Part shown: in pieces, positions 8,335 to 16,830 of the stretch | Layout of the letters: each line of letters begins with the position of its first letter | Numbering within the stretch: position 1 is the stretch's first letter | Source: an uncultured Raoultella sp. | Lineage (GTDB): Bacteria > Pseudomonadota > Gammaproteobacteria > Enterobacterales > Enterobacteriaceae | Assembly: GCA_900759445.1 (NCBI GenBank) | Contig: CAAEVH010000020.1 | Coordinates: 1-16,959 of the forward strand | Direction: 5' to 3' | Length of the DNA stretch: 16,959 nucleotides | Program-made: the position numbers and the translations under genes | Notes under the pieces: generated by a model | What the model saw: only the letters and a program-made list of their open reading frames with translations | Told to the model about the DNA's origin: nothing | Databases searched by the model: none

Positions 8335-8352
8335 AATGGACAATGTCTCACA
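8335..8352 (-). promoter_or_regulatory. Candidate UvrY/SirA box upstream of csrC
   Basis: Minus-strand TGTGAGACATTGTCCATT lies about 155 bp upstream of the predicted csrC start. The left half fits the TGTNAG part of the UvrY (SirA) dyad TGTNAGNNATNNCTTACA; the right half is degenerate. The known far-upstream position of UvrY control at csrC makes it plausible. Confidence 0.4.
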
Positions 8353-8415
8353 AAGTGAAGGGTTTTTACTTACGGCAGAGGATGCGGTAAAAACAGCCTT
8401 TTTCTGCTGTTCAGG

Positions 8416-8421
8416 TATAAT
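8416..8421 (+). promoter_or_regulatory. yihA promoter -10
   Basis: A perfect TATAAT lies 36 nt before the yihA start codon. No clear -35 hexamer is present at 16-18 bp, so promoter strength is uncertain. The rest of 8220-8410 is AT-rich with no ORF that I can support; it holds csrC upstream control sequence and the palindrome ATACA-N6-TGTAT at 8260-8275. Confidence 0.5.
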
Positions 8422-8456
8422 CCCCGCCATAGCCTTATTTAACGGAGACGACAGTC

Positions 8457-9089
8457 TTGACTAACTGGAACTATCAACAGACGCATTTTGTCACCAGCGC
8501 ACCCGATATCCGCCACCTTCCATCCGATACGGGTATCGAAGTTGCCTTTGCTGGTCGCTCAAATGCGGGGAAATCCAGCGCCCTGAATACGCTCACCAAC
8601 CAGAAAAGCCTGGCGCGTACTTCTAAGACCCCTGGCCGCACCCAGCTAATCAACCTGTTTGAAGTCGCCGAAGGCAAACGCCTGGTCGACCTGCCGGGTT
8701 ACGGCTACGCTCAGGTCCCGGAGGAGATGAAGATCAAATGGCAGCGCGCTCTGGGTGAATACCTGGAGAAGCGTCTGTGCCTGAAAGGACTGGTGGTGCT
8801 GATGGATATCCGTCATCCGCTGAAAGACCTCGATCAGCAAATGATCGAATGGGCCGTAGAAAGCGATATCCAGGTACTGGTTCTGCTCACCAAAGCCGAT
8901 AAGCTGGCCAGCGGCGCACGTAAAGCGCAGGTCAATATGGTGCGTGAGGCGGTTCTTGCCTTTAACGGCGATGTGCAGGTTGAACCCTTCTCTTCGCTGA
9001 AAAAATCAGGCGTGGATAAGCTGCGTCAGAAGCTCGACAGCTGGTTTAATGAGATCCCTCCTCAGGAAGAGATCGCCGACGGAGAGTAA
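8457..9089 (+). CDS. yihA: Ribosome-assembly GTPase EngB/YsxC (YihA)
   Basis: Essential GTPase of the TRAFAC class needed for late 50S subunit assembly and cell division. It has 210 residues. G1 is GRSNAGKSS (33-41), G3 DLPGYG (78-83), G4 TKAD (145-148) and G5 near SSL (179-181). Start is TTG at 8457, the position that aligns with the E. coli N-terminus (MTN.NYQQTHF). GGAG at 8444-8447 gives a nine-base spacing, which supports it. It is divergent from csrC and convergent with spf. The glutamate-rich C-terminus is less conserved. Confidence 0.97.
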   Translation: MTNWNYQQTHFVTSAPDIRHLPSDTGIEVAFAGRSNAGKSSALNTLTNQKSLARTSKTPGRTQLINLFEVAEGKRLVDLPGYGYAQVPEEMKIKWQRALGEYLEKRLCLKGLVVLMDIRHPLKDLDQQMIEWAVESDIQVLVLLTKADKLASGARKAQVNMVREAVLAFNGDVQVEPFSSLKKSGVDKLRQKLDSWFNEIPPQEEIADGE

Positions 9090-9102
9090 TCGCCGTTGTT
9101 TT

Positions 9103-9134
9103 CCCGGATAGCGGCGCCTGACGCCTTATCCGGG
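9103..9134. repeat. REP (PU)-type palindrome downstream of yihA
   Basis: CCCGGATA / TATCCGGG arms with an inner GGCG...CGCC pairing and a short loop: the structure and core (GCGCCTGACGCCTTATC) of enterobacterial REP elements. It lies between the convergent yihA and spf genes. It may protect the yihA mRNA 3' end; no U-run follows, so it is not a typical terminator. Confidence 0.8.
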
Positions 9135-9182
9135 CTGCGTCATCAGCCCACCGCAGTCCGCCAGAATTTTCTTTCGCGCAAT

Positions 9183-9213
9183 AAAAAACGCCCCGGTCAT
9201 AAATGACCGGGGC
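9183..9213 (-). terminator. Spot 42 terminator
   Basis: The GCCCCGGTCA / TGACCGGGGC stem with a short loop is followed by TTTTTT on the minus strand. It forms the 3' end of Spot 42 and its Hfq-binding U-tail. Confidence 0.93.
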
Positions 9214-9224
9214 GGCTAAAATAT

Positions 9225-9272
9225 TCAGCCAAATCCGATTACGTGAAGTAAAAGGTCTGAAAGATAGAACAT
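9225..9272 (-). CDS. spfP: Spot 42-encoded small protein SpfP (15 aa)
   Basis: Inside Spot 42 the ATG at 9270-9272 opens MFYLSDLLLHVIGFG and stops at TGA (9225-9227). AGAGGT lies just upstream as a ribosome-binding site. The peptide matches the E. coli SpfP that I recall residue for residue. In E. coli SpfP binds CRP and blocks activation at some promoters, reinforcing the base-pairing role of Spot 42. It is too short for ordinary ORF searches. Confidence 0.85.
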   Translation of the reverse strand: MFYLSDLLLHVIGFG

Positions 9273-9366
9273 CTTACCTCTGTACCCTACGTCATTAACT
9301 CTACTCTTCTTTTGGTTACGGAGAAAGCACTTTTTGTAGTTTTTTTTCACTCTTTACATAGCAAAT

Positions 9367-9382
9367 TCAAATGATCATCACA
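9367..9382 (-). promoter_or_regulatory. Candidate CRP site upstream of spf
   Basis: Minus-strand TGTGA-N6-TTTGA has one perfect half and one weak half. It is centred about 84 bp upstream of the Spot 42 start. cAMP-CRP is known to repress spf in E. coli, so a CRP site is expected nearby; whether this is the operator is uncertain. Confidence 0.4.
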
Positions 9383-9437
9383 AAACGCTATAAGTTATGT
9401 TGCTTACTTACAGGAAATCACCTTATCCACTGAATAC

Positions 9438-12224
9438 TTAGTGCGCTTGATCCCAGTTTTCTCCGCTTCCCACTTCCACCAGCAGCGGTACCGCCAGCGT
9501 GGTGCTATTTTCCATCAGTTCGTGCACCTTTTTCGCCACGGCATCAAGGTCATCTTTGTGCACTTCAAAGACCAGTTCATCGTGCACCTGCATGATCATC
9601 CGCACCCGCGGCTTCTCGGTCAGCAGCCATTCATCAACGGCGATCATCGCGCGCTTGATAATGTCAGCCGCCGTCCCCTGCATCGGGGCGTTGATCGCCG
9701 CACGTTCGGCGCCGGCACGACGGGCGCCGTTGCTGGATTTGATGTCCGGAAGGTAGAGGCGACGGCCATCCAGCGTTTCGACATAGCCCTGCTCTTTTGC
9801 CTGTGCCCGGGTACGCTCCATGTAATCGAGGACGCCAGGATAGCGCTCAAAATAGAGGTCCATATATTTCTGCGCCTCTTTACGCGGAATATTGAGCTGC
9901 CGGGCAAGACCAAATGCGCTCATGCCATAAATCAGACCAAAGTTAATCGCCTTGGCACTTCGACGCTGCTCGCTGCTTACGCTCTCCAGCGGCAGGCCAA
10001 AGACCTCTGCCGCCGTTGCGCGGTGGATATCTTTACCTTCCGCAAAGGCGGTCAGCAGGCCTTTGTCACGCGACAGATGCGCCATAATGCGCAACTCAAT
10101 TTGCGAATAGTCGGCAGAGACAATGAGGTAATCCGGCGGCGCGATAAATGCCTGACGAATACGACGCCCCTCTTCGTTACGCACTGGAATGTTCTGCAGG
10201 TTAGGATCGGTGGAGGAGAGACGCCCCGTCGCCGTTACCGCCTGATGATAAGAGGTATGCACGCGGCCGGTTTTAGGGTTAATCATCAGCGGCAGCTTGT
10301 CGGTATATGTCGACTTCAGCTTCGCCAGTCCGCGATATTCCAGAATAACTTTCGGTAACGGATAATCCAGCGCCAGTTCTTCGAGCACTTCCTCGGAAGT
10401 TGAAGGCGCGCCGCCCGGTGTTTTCTTCAGTGGTTTAATGCCTTGTTTTTCAAACAAAATAGTCTGAAGCTGCTTGGGTGAGGAGAGATTGAACTCTTCA
10501 CCCGCGATCTCGTAGGCTTTCTGCTCCAGCTCGATCAGGCGTTTGGCAATCTCCTGTGAATGGGCATGCAGTACGGCCGGATCAATGTTGACCCCGTTAC
10601 GTTCTACGCGGGAGAGCACCGGTACCAGCGGCATCTCAATATTTTTAAAAATATTCAGCGGACCTTCATGCTGCTGCAGCTTCGGCCACATCTTCAGGTG
10701 CAGCTGCAGGGTGACATCGGCATCTTCCGCCGCGTAGCGGCCGGCTTCTTCCAGCGCGATCTGGTTAAAGGTGAGCTGATTTTTACCTTTACCCGCAATC
10801 TCTTCAAAGCTAATCGTTTTATGCTTCAGCCAGCGGTCGGCAAGGCTGTCCATATCATGACGGCCCGCCACGCTATCAAGAATGTAGGATTCCAGCATGG
10901 TGTCAAAAGCGATACCGCGTAACTCAATGTCATAGTTCGCCAGAATTCCGCGGTCATATTTCAGGTTTTGCCCGACCTTCAGCAGATTCTCGTCTTCCAG
11001 CAGGGGTTTCAGCAACGTCAGTACGCGTTCTCGGGAGATCTGATCCGGTGCATCGAGATAATCATGCGCAACCGGTACATAGGCGGCAACGCCGGGCTCG
11101 ATGGCAAACGACAGACCCACCATATTGGCAGAAATATTATCCAGGCTGTCCGTTTCCGTATCAAACGCAAACAGCGGCGCTTGTTTCAGCTTGTCGATCC
11201 ATTCGATCAGCGTCTGCTCATCAAGAATAGTGACGTAGTTTTCCGCAGACAGCGTCGCCACCACCTCGGCTTCTTCTTCCGCTACTGCCACCGCTTCTGT
11301 CGGTTTTACGGCTGGCTTCACGCCTTTTGACTGCATCCATTTTCCGGATTCAACATCGGTGATCCAGCGCTTAAATTCATATTTTTTGAACAGAGCCAAC
11401 AGATCATCCGCCGCCGGCGGCAGCACGTGCAGCTCTTCACAGCTCAGATCCAGCTCGACGTCGGTTTTAATCGTGGCCAGCTGATACGAGAGGTAGGCCA
11501 CCTCTTTATTCTGTTCCAGCTTCGCCGCCATCGTTTTGGCACCACGGAAGGTCAAACCGGCAATTTTTTCTGGCTCAGCGTACAACGTATCCAGCCCTCC
11601 CAACCCCTGCAGCAGCGCCTGAGCCGTTTTCTCGCCCACGCCGGGTACGCCAGGAATGTTATCGGAGGAGTCGCCCATCAGCGCCAGGAAGTCAATAATC
11701 AGCTCTGGCGGAACGCCGTACTTCGTCACCACTTCTTCCGGGCCAAGAATGGTATTGGTCATGGTATTAATCAGGGTAATTCCCGGCGTGACCAGCTGCG
11801 CCATATCTTTATCACCGGTACTGATGAGCACCGGGCGGCCCGCTTTTTCTGCTTCGCGCGCCAGAGTTCCGATCACATCGTCCGCTTCGACGCCAGGCAC
11901 AGCCATCAGCGGCAGCCCCATCGCCTTCACCATGGTATGCAGCGGTTCGATCTGCGCCCGCAGATCGTCCGGCATCGGCGGACGATGGGATTTGTAATGC
12001 TCAAACAGTTCGTCACGGAAAGTTTTCCCTTTGGCATCAAATACCACCACGGCATGCGTGGGTTGATACTGGAGGATCAGGCTTCGCAGCATATTCAGCA
12101 CGCCATACATAGCGCCTGTCGGTTCTCCGGCGCTGTTAGTCAGCGGCGGGAAAGCGTGATACGCCCGGTAGAGGTAAGAGGAGCCGTCAACGAGGATAAG
12201 TGGGTTTTCTGGGATCTGAACCAT
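9438..12224 (-). CDS. polA: DNA polymerase I
   Basis: A 928-residue enzyme equal in length to E. coli Pol I, which removes RNA primers and fills gaps in lagging-strand synthesis and repair. The N-terminal 5'-3' exonuclease domain (about 1-320) shows [22 protein letters not shown] and [18 protein letters not shown]. The 3'-5' proofreading domain begins at [12 protein letters not shown], with D355 and E357 in E. coli numbering. The polymerase domain carries motif A DYSQIELR (D705), the O-helix [14 protein letters not shown] and motif C QVHDELVF (D882). All catalytic residues are present. The linker (about 300-335) is the most variable part, with an EEEAE run. Start ATG at 12222-12224 has a CACGGA ribosome-binding site. 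Confidence 0.99.
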   Translation of the reverse strand: MVQIPENPLILVDGSSYLYRAYHAFPPLTNSAGEPTGAMYGVLNMLRSLILQYQPTHAVVVFDAKGKTFRDELFEHYKSHRPPMPDDLRAQIEPLHTMVKAMGLPLMAVPGVEADDVIGTLAREAEKAGRPVLISTGDKDMAQLVTPGITLINTMTNTILGPEEVVTKYGVPPELIIDFLALMGDSSDNIPGVPGVGEKTAQALLQGLGGLDTLYAEPEKIAGLTFRGAKTMAAKLEQNKEVAYLSYQLATIKTDVELDLSCEELHVLPPAADDLLALFKKYEFKRWITDVESGKWMQSKGVKPAVKPTEAVAVAEEEAEVVATLSAENYVTILDEQTLIEWIDKLKQAPLFAFDTETDSLDNISANMVGLSFAIEPGVAAYVPVAHDYLDAPDQISRERVLTLLKPLLEDENLLKVGQNLKYDRGILANYDIELRGIAFDTMLESYILDSVAGRHDMDSLADRWLKHKTISFEEIAGKGKNQLTFNQIALEEAGRYAAEDADVTLQLHLKMWPKLQQHEGPLNIFKNIEMPLVPVLSRVERNGVNIDPAVLHAHSQEIAKRLIELEQKAYEIAGEEFNLSSPKQLQTILFEKQGIKPLKKTPGGAPSTSEEVLEELALDYPLPKVILEYRGLAKLKSTYTDKLPLMINPKTGRVHTSYHQAVTATGRLSSTDPNLQNIPVRNEEGRRIRQAFIAPPDYLIVSADYSQIELRIMAHLSRDKGLLTAFAEGKDIHRATAAEVFGLPLESVSSEQRRSAKAINFGLIYGMSAFGLARQLNIPRKEAQKYMDLYFERYPGVLDYMERTRAQAKEQGYVETLDGRRLYLPDIKSSNGARRAGAERAAINAPMQGTAADIIKRAMIAVDEWLLTEKPRVRMIMQVHDELVFEVHKDDLDAVAKKVHELMENSTTLAVPLLVEVGSGENWDQAH

Positions 12225-12246
12225 AATTTCCGTGCCTGTTTATCAG

Positions 12247-12252
12247 ATTATG
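12247..12252 (-). promoter_or_regulatory. Possible polA promoter -10
   Basis: Minus-strand CATAAT lies 22 nt before the polA ATG. No good -35 hexamer exists at 16-18 bp, so this is a weak call that rests mainly on position. Confidence 0.35.
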
Positions 12253-12348
12253 GGTAAAGGATGCCACAGACAGGCCTGAAAACCTGAATTTTTCCCGCAT
12301 TTCACCAAAAAGATTCGTTGATCCGGTCGATCGTGCGGCGGCAATATC

Positions 12349-12369
12349 TGTGGATAACTTTGTGCATAG
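12349..12369 (-). promoter_or_regulatory. Paired DnaA boxes upstream of polA
   Basis: Minus strand reads TTATCCACA (12349-12357, perfect consensus), and 12 bp away in the same orientation CTATGCACA (12361-12369, one mismatch to TTATNCACA). DnaA has been reported to stimulate polA expression in E. coli, which gives the pair a plausible role. Confidence 0.65.
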
Positions 12370-12620
12370 TTTTATAAGGATAGCTGTCTGATCTGAAATA
12401 AAATAACAAAAAACATAATTTAAGTTTATTTATCATAAAGTTAATTATTGATCCTTGCTTTTAATACCTTTCTAATGACTCAATGTTCCATGTGGATATA
12501 AGATCCGCCTTTTTTTCTGTTCTGGTAAGACCCGTCATTTGCTGCGTTTTCTGGTAAAATCAGCCTCTTGCACGGTTTAACTGCGCTCTTTATCAGCCTA
12601 ACTTTCTGAATAAACTAACT
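12370..12620. other. AT-rich divergent spacer between polA and yihG
   Basis: This gene-free stretch is very AT-rich at 12390-12480, with runs such as AAATAAAATAACAAAAAAC. It has a third DnaA-like sequence, ATATCCACA on the minus strand at 12491-12499. Near its right end TGGTAAAAT (12552-12560) is an extended -10 that could drive yihG. I see no ORF or stable RNA structure in it. Confidence 0.5.
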
Positions 12621-13529
12621 ATGTCGAGATTACTCGCTGCAATAACACTTCCGCTGAGTATCGCCCTTACCATCTTAGTCACCATTATCTGTTCCGTACC
12701 GATAATCATCGCCGGGCTGATTAAACTTCTTGTACCCATCCCTGCGGTATGGCGTGCGATTTCCCGTTTCTGCAATTTCATGATGTATTGCTGGTGCGAA
12801 GGGTTGGCACTGCTGCTCTACCTGAATCCCAGACTGACGTGGGACGTGCAAGGTCTTGAAGGGCTGAATAAGAAAAACTGGTATCTGCTTATCAGTAATC
12901 ATCACAGCTGGGCGGATATCGTGGTGCTCTGCGTGTTGTTCCGCAAGCATATCCCTATGAATAAGTACTTCCTTAAGCAACAGCTGGCGTGGGTGCCTTT
13001 TATCGGGCTTGCCTGCTGGGCGCTGGATATGCCCTTTATGCGTCGCTACTCGCGAGGTTATTTAATTCGCCATCCTGAGCGTCGCGGTAAAGATGTTGAA
13101 ACCACTCGCCGCTCCTGCGAGAAATTTCGCTCACATCCGACGACCATCGTCAATTTTGTAGAGGGTTCACGTTTTACCGAAGACAAGCAGCGGCAAACCC
13201 GTTCACCTTATCGCAATTTATTACCACCGAAGGCCGCTGGTATCGCGATGGCGTTGAACGTGCTCGGTGCTCAGTTCGATAAGCTGTTGAACGTCACGCT
13301 TTGCTATCCGGAGAACAACCAGAGGCCATTTTACGATATGTTAAGCGGCCGGCTGACGCGTATTGTGGTTCGCGTTAATCTCGTTCCCGTGGCGGAAGAT
13401 CTGCACGGCGACTACGTGAATGACAAAAACTTTAAGCGCCGTTTCCAGCGTTGGTTGAATGAACTGTGGGAAGAGAAAGATCGTCAGCTGACGGAAATCA
13501 TGCGGACAAAAGGACGCGAGGAGCGTTGA
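12621..13529 (+). CDS. yihG: Inner-membrane lysophosphatidic acid acyltransferase YihG
   Basis: PlsC-family acyltransferase adding an acyl chain to 1-acyl-glycerol-3-phosphate in phospholipid synthesis, a second enzyme beside PlsC in E. coli. The sequence shows N-terminal hydrophobic segments (about 7-40), the catalytic HX4D (H94...D99 in NHHSWAD) and the substrate motif FVEGSR (179-184). It has 302 residues against about 310 in E. coli. Upstream in-frame codons still read NFLNKLT, resembling the E. coli N-terminus, but the E. coli start ATG is CAG here, so the ATG at 12621 is the first usable start. No clear Shine-Dalgarno precedes it. It is divergent from polA and convergent with dsbA. Confidence 0.93.
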   Translation: MSRLLAAITLPLSIALTILVTIICSVPIIIAGLIKLLVPIPAVWRAISRFCNFMMYCWCEGLALLLYLNPRLTWDVQGLEGLNKKNWYLLISNHHSWADIVVLCVLFRKHIPMNKYFLKQQLAWVPFIGLACWALDMPFMRRYSRGYLIRHPERRGKDVETTRRSCEKFRSHPTTIVNFVEGSRFTEDKQRQTRSPYRNLLPPKAAGIAMALNVLGAQFDKLLNVTLCYPENNQRPFYDMLSGRLTRIVVRVNLVPVAEDLHGDYVNDKNFKRRFQRWLNELWEEKDRQLTEIMRTKGREER

Positions 13530-13574
13530 ACCTGGTAATGATGCCACCTCGACAGGGAGTTTAACAGGGATATT

Positions 13575-13607
13575 AAAAAAGCCGGTCAGTGACCGGCTTT
13601 TTTTTTT
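13575..13607. terminator. Bidirectional terminator between yihG and dsbA
   Basis: GCCGGTC (13581-13587) / GACCGGC (13591-13597) stem with loop AGT, flanked by A6 on the left and T10 on the right. It serves yihG on the plus strand and dsbA on the minus strand. The T-run touches the dsbA stop codon. Confidence 0.93.
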
Positions 13608-14229
13608 ACTTCTTCTCAACCAGCTGCTTAACGGTATCCGCATACTGGGCGACAAAGGCGTCCATATTGCTGGTATCCATCCCCTGCGGGTTCAGCTGAT
13701 ATTTGCCGTCGACGTACATTGCCGGTACGCCCTGCAGCTGGAAGTCAGCGGCCGCTTTTTCCTGCTGAGCAACCAGGGATTTCACGACAAAGCTGTTCCA
13801 TGCCGCATCGTAGTCTTCACCTTTCACGCCAGCATCAACGAAGACTTTACGAATATCAGCCACGGTCTGCACGGTCTGGGTTTTCTGTACCGCTTCAAAC
13901 ATCGGCACAGTGATCTTATCTTCAACGCCCAGCGCCATCGCTACGGCCCATGCCTGGGTTAAGTCTTTACCCAAAGGCCCGAGGAATTCAACGTGGTACT
14001 TGGTCATTTTGACGCCTTCCGGCAGCTTTTTCTTCACGTTATCAGAAACGTGCAGCACTTCTTCAAACTGATAGCAGTGCGGGCAGTAGAACGAGAAGAA
14101 CTCAAGAACCTGAGGCGCGCCGGCTACGGGCTTATCAAGGGTGATGTACTGCTTACCGTCGGTGATCTGGGCAGCAGAAGCACTAAAAGCCAGAATCATA
14201 CCAGCCAGCGCCAGCCAAATTTTTTTCAT
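13606..14229 (-). CDS. dsbA: Periplasmic thiol:disulfide oxidoreductase DsbA
   Basis: Introduces disulfides into exported proteins and is reoxidised by DsbB. It has 207 residues, one fewer than E. coli; the change is at FLGPLGKDL against FMGGDLGKDL. The Sec signal peptide is [10 protein letters not shown]...FSASA, with cleavage probably before AQITD (residues 19/20). The active site CPHC is C49-C52 (C30 and C33 of the mature protein), and the cis-proline GVP is P169. Thioredoxin fold with the helical insertion in between. The ATG has AGGAGAG upstream, 10 nt away. It lies 27 nt behind srkA, so they share the upstream CpxR-controlled promoter. Confidence 0.98.
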   Translation of the reverse strand: MKKIWLALAGMILAFSASAAQITDGKQYITLDKPVAGAPQVLEFFSFYCPHCYQFEEVLHVSDNVKKKLPEGVKMTKYHVEFLGPLGKDLTQAWAVAMALGVEDKITVPMFEAVQKTQTVQTVADIRKVFVDAGVKGEDYDAAWNSFVVKSLVAQQEKAAADFQLQGVPAMYVDGKYQLNPQGMDTSNMDAFVAQYADTVKQLVEKK

Positions 14230-14256
14230 GTTTACGTCTCTCCTGGAAATATCTGA

Positions 14257-15243
14257 TTAATACATTGGCGTTAACTGAAGAGGGGGTTCTTGCAGAACCT
14301 TCACCTGCTCAAGAAAAGTTGCTGTCTGCCCCCGCCAGTAATCTTCCCCGGTAAGCCAGGGGAAATTAATAGGGAAAGCAGGATCGTCCCAGCGCCTGAG
14401 CAACCATGCCAGATAATAAACTAACCGCATGGCGCGTAAAGGTTCGATAAGGGCGATTTCGTCTGAATTGAACGGACTGAATTCTTCATAAGCTTCAACG
14501 ATCATCTCCAGCTGCATACGCTGCTCGGCTTTATCACCGTTCAACAGCATCCAGAGATCCTGGATGGCCGGACCGTTGCGGGCATCATCTAAATCGACAA
14601 AAAGCGGACCATCGCGCCAGAGAATATTACCGGCATGACAATCGCCGTGCAGACGCAGAATGTCCGCGTTGCCGTGCCATTGAGCGATAACGGCAGCAAT
14701 CAGCTTATCTGCGGCGCAGAGGAAGTCCTTCTTCAGACCTGAGGGGATCAGCGTTGAGTGTTCAAAAACGTCTCGCGGCGCGAGCAAATACTCATTCACT
14801 CCTATCTCAGGGCGCGCGACAAAACGCGCTTTACGCCCGGTCTGGTGCAAGCGCCCCAGATAACGGCCGACGGACTCCATTTGATCGAGGTTATCAGATT
14901 CAAACTGGCGCCCACCTAAGCTGGGGAACACGGCAAAAAAGAAGCCCTGATGCTGATGAAGGGTGCTGTCATTGAAAAATAATGGCGCAGCAACAGGAAC
15001 ATCATCCTGCTTGAGCTGGAGGGTAAACTGGTGTTCTTCGAGGATCTGTTCGGCAGACCAACGTTCAGGACGATAGAACTTCACCACATAGCGATGGCGG
15101 TCTTCGTCCTGAAACTGGTAAACGCGGTTTTCATAGCTGTTAAGCGGAGTGAGCCCGGAGTCCACTCGCATCCCCAGATCGAATAGCCCATCAATGATGG
15201 TATCCGGGTTTAGCGTCTGAAAATTAAAAGCCTTATCGTGCAT
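14257..15243 (-). CDS. srkA: Stress response Ser/Thr kinase SrkA (YihE/RdoA)
   Basis: Cytosolic protein kinase with the aminoglycoside-phosphotransferase/choline-kinase fold; in E. coli it protects against stress-induced death linked to MazEF and is a Cpx regulon member. It has 328 residues, the family length. The catalytic loop LHGDCHAGN gives D201 and N206; the metal-binding DLDD has D217. YVVKFYRPERW near residue 55 supplies the ATP lysine. ATG at 15241-15243. It is the first gene of the srkA-dsbA pair, with yihD 75 nt upstream and a CpxR-type box in between. Confidence 0.97.
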   Translation of the reverse strand: MHDKAFNFQTLNPDTIIDGLFDLGMRVDSGLTPLNSYENRVYQFQDEDRHRYVVKFYRPERWSAEQILEEHQFTLQLKQDDVPVAAPLFFNDSTLHQHQGFFFAVFPSLGGRQFESDNLDQMESVGRYLGRLHQTGRKARFVARPEIGVNEYLLAPRDVFEHSTLIPSGLKKDFLCAADKLIAAVIAQWHGNADILRLHGDCHAGNILWRDGPLFVDLDDARNGPAIQDLWMLLNGDKAEQRMQLEMIVEAYEEFSPFNSDEIALIEPLRAMRLVYYLAWLLRRWDDPAFPINFPWLTGEDYWRGQTATFLEQVKVLQEPPLQLTPMY

Positions 15244-15307
15244 CCTGACATCCGATAATCTTAGGAATAGTTCAGGATATCATCTCATAACTCGTTCCGC
15301 GGCAGCA

Positions 15308-15322
15308 CTTACAACCTTTTAC
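15308..15322 (-). promoter_or_regulatory. CpxR box for srkA-dsbA, overlapping the yihD stop
   Basis: Minus-strand GTAAAAGGTTGTAAG fits the CpxR consensus GTAAA-N5-GTAAR exactly. It lies about 70 bp before the srkA ATG. In E. coli this operon is induced by CpxAR in envelope stress. A TATCCT at 15274-15279 is a possible -10. Confidence 0.75.
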
Positions 15323-15588
15323 TCTTTAATCACGCCGCGTGCGCGCAATAAGGCCGTTTTGAAATCCTCTTCGTAATCCTTCTGAATACCAGGAATAACG
15401 GCTTCTTTTGCTGAATCACGCATTTTCAGATGATAAATCAGGATATCGTCGGAAAGATCGACCAGCTCACCGTCGTAACCGGCTTCTTTTGCGAGTTTCT
15501 GCAAAAATTGCATCAGGTTCAGCTCCGGCTCTTTCTGCCAGGCTGGCTGGAGGAGTTCAATTACTTCATTCAGACGTTTACATTTCAT
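15319..15588 (-). CDS. yihD: Conserved DUF1040 protein YihD
   Basis: An 89-residue soluble protein of unknown function, the same length as E. coli YihD and clearly conserved ([17 protein letters not shown] at the start, [10 protein letters not shown] at the end). I chose the ATG at 15586-15588 because AAGGAG ends seven nt upstream of it. The in-frame ATG two codons earlier is only one nt from that Shine-Dalgarno. It is mostly helical with many charged residues and no signal peptide. It is divergent from mobA across a 71-bp gap and precedes srkA on the same strand. Confidence 0.93.
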   Translation of the reverse strand: MKCKRLNEVIELLQPAWQKEPELNLMQFLQKLAKEAGYDGELVDLSDDILIYHLKMRDSAKEAVIPGIQKDYEEDFKTALLRARGVIKE

Positions 15589-15659
15589 GGTCATGCTCCT
15601 TACTCTTGATAGCGACAACTTAACAGGGTCAATCCCACAATGAAAGAGGCGATATTGAT

Positions 15660-16241
15660 ATGCAAGGCGAGGTCATAACCGGCGTTGTATTAGCAGGCGG
15701 AAGGGCCACGCGGATGGAAGGAGCGGATAAGGGATTGCAGCTACTCGATGGTAAGCCATTATGGCGCCATGTTGCAGATGCGCTGTCTCCTCAGGTGGCC
15801 AACCTGGCTATCAGCGCCAACCGTAATCTGGAACGCTGGTATGAAAGCGGGTATCCGGTGTATTCCGACAGTCTCGCTGACTTCCCGGGGCCATTAGCCG
15901 GTATGCTATCCGTGATGCAGCAGACACAGAGCGAATGGTTTCTCTTCTGTCCCTGCGATACTCCCTTTATCCCCCCATTCCTGGCTGAGCGCTTTATACA
16001 GCAGAAAAAGACCGCCCCCGTAGTCTGGGTTTACGATGGCGAACGCGATCATCCCGCTATTACCCTGATGCATCGATGTTTAATGCCCGATCTGGCGGCA
16101 TATCTTGCTGCAGGAGAACGACGCGTGATGGCTTTTATGCGCGACAGCGGCGGACATCGCGTTGATTTCAGCGATGTCCGCTCGGCATTTATTAACGTCA
16201 ATACCCTTGATGACTTGCAGCGCATACAGGAGCAATCATGA
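15660..16241 (+). CDS. mobA: Molybdenum cofactor guanylyltransferase MobA
   Basis: Transfers GMP from GTP to molybdopterin-Mo to form the guanine dinucleotide cofactor of DMSO reductase-family enzymes. It has 193 residues, against 194 in E. coli. The nucleotidyltransferase signature LAGG(R)ATRM.G.DKG is at about 11-25, [14 protein letters not shown] is mid-protein, and FCPCDTPF (about 96-103) holds the Mg-binding aspartate. It begins at the ATG at 15660, with GAAAGAGG about 10 nt upstream; an ATG at 15640 is in another frame. Its stop overlaps the mobB start (ATGA). It is less like E. coli than its neighbours, as is usual for this gene. Confidence 0.95.
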   Translation: MQGEVITGVVLAGGRATRMEGADKGLQLLDGKPLWRHVADALSPQVANLAISANRNLERWYESGYPVYSDSLADFPGPLAGMLSVMQQTQSEWFLFCPCDTPFIPPFLAERFIQQKKTAPVVWVYDGERDHPAITLMHRCLMPDLAAYLAAGERRVMAFMRDSGGHRVDFSDVRSAFINVNTLDDLQRIQEQS

Positions 16242-16744
16242 TCCCCGTTCTCGCCATTTCAGCCTGGAGTGGTACCGGTAAAACAACGCTGTTAAAGAAA
16301 TTAATCCCCGCATTGTGCGCTGCTGGCCTGCGTCCAGGTTTGATCAAGCATACCCATCACAATATGGATGTCGATCGGCCGGGTAAAGACAGCTATGAAT
16401 TGCGTAAAGCCGGGGCAGCTCAAACGATTGTCGCCAGTTCACAACGCTGGGCGCTAATGACGGAAACGCCGGATCAAGAAGAGGTGGATTTGGCCTGGCT
16501 GGTTAGCAGGATGGATGCATCAAAGCTGGATTTAGTTCTGGTTGAAGGGTTTAAGCATGAGCCGGTGGCAAAGCTCCTGCTTTTTCGGCAACAGGGTGGA
16601 CATCGTATCGAGGAACTCGTCCTGGACGAGCATGTGATTGCGGTGGTCAGCGACACCCCATTAGAGACATCACTCCCACAGTTAGATTTAAACGATATTC
16701 CGCAGATCGCGGCGTTTATTCTACGATGGTTGGCAGAAGCTTAA
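16238..16744 (+). CDS. mobB: Molybdopterin-guanine dinucleotide biosynthesis adaptor MobB
   Basis: GTP-binding P-loop protein that assists MobA in guanine dinucleotide cofactor formation; helpful but not essential in E. coli. It has 168 residues. Walker A is AWSGTGKTT (9-17), followed by [20 protein letters not shown] with conserved histidines, and VEGFKHE near residue 103. The C-terminal part is more divergent and slightly shorter than in E. coli. Translation is coupled to mobA by the four-base ATGA overlap. It converges on the rRNA operon. Confidence 0.96.
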   Translation: MIPVLAISAWSGTGKTTLLKKLIPALCAAGLRPGLIKHTHHNMDVDRPGKDSYELRKAGAAQTIVASSQRWALMTETPDQEEVDLAWLVSRMDASKLDLVLVEGFKHEPVAKLLLFRQQGGHRIEELVLDEHVIAVVSDTPLETSLPQLDLNDIPQIAAFILRWLAEA

Positions 16745-16766
16745 TGGCAGTGAGTATTTCAGCAAT

Positions 16767-16788
16767 GGGCGTAAGATTACGCCCGTTT
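16767..16788 (+). terminator. Possible weak terminator after mobB
   Basis: GGGCGT (16767-16772) / ACGCCC (16779-16784) with a six-base loop, followed by GTTT rather than a full U-run. It may slow transcription before the stronger shared terminator downstream. Confidence 0.35.
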
Positions 16789-16830
16789 GCGTTATTCCTG
16801 CGAGATTAAACATAGCAACGACAAAAACGC

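Larger units (their letters stand above)
9182..9290 (-). ncRNA. spf: Spot 42 small RNA
   Basis: A 109-nt Hfq-dependent sRNA that represses many genes of secondary carbon use (galK in the gal operon, gltA and others) when glucose is present. The RNA starts GTAGGGTACAGAGGTAAGAT at 9290 and is nearly identical to E. coli Spot 42. Differences lie in the terminator hairpin, which here reads CCCCGGTCA / TGACCGGGG before the T-run at 9183-9188. It lies downstream of polA on the same strand and convergent to yihA, as in E. coli. It also contains the SpfP reading frame. Confidence 0.97.

Noticed and set aside
9441..10358. 305-codon plus-strand ORF opposite polA (and the 276-codon one at 11427-12257)
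   Set aside because: Both are antisense to conserved polA catalytic domains, with Arg/His/Phe-rich shadow composition and no Shine-Dalgarno.
12370..12480. Replication origin in the polA-yihG gap
   Set aside because: It has only one perfect DnaA box and no oriC-like set or initiator gene; regulation of polA explains it more simply.
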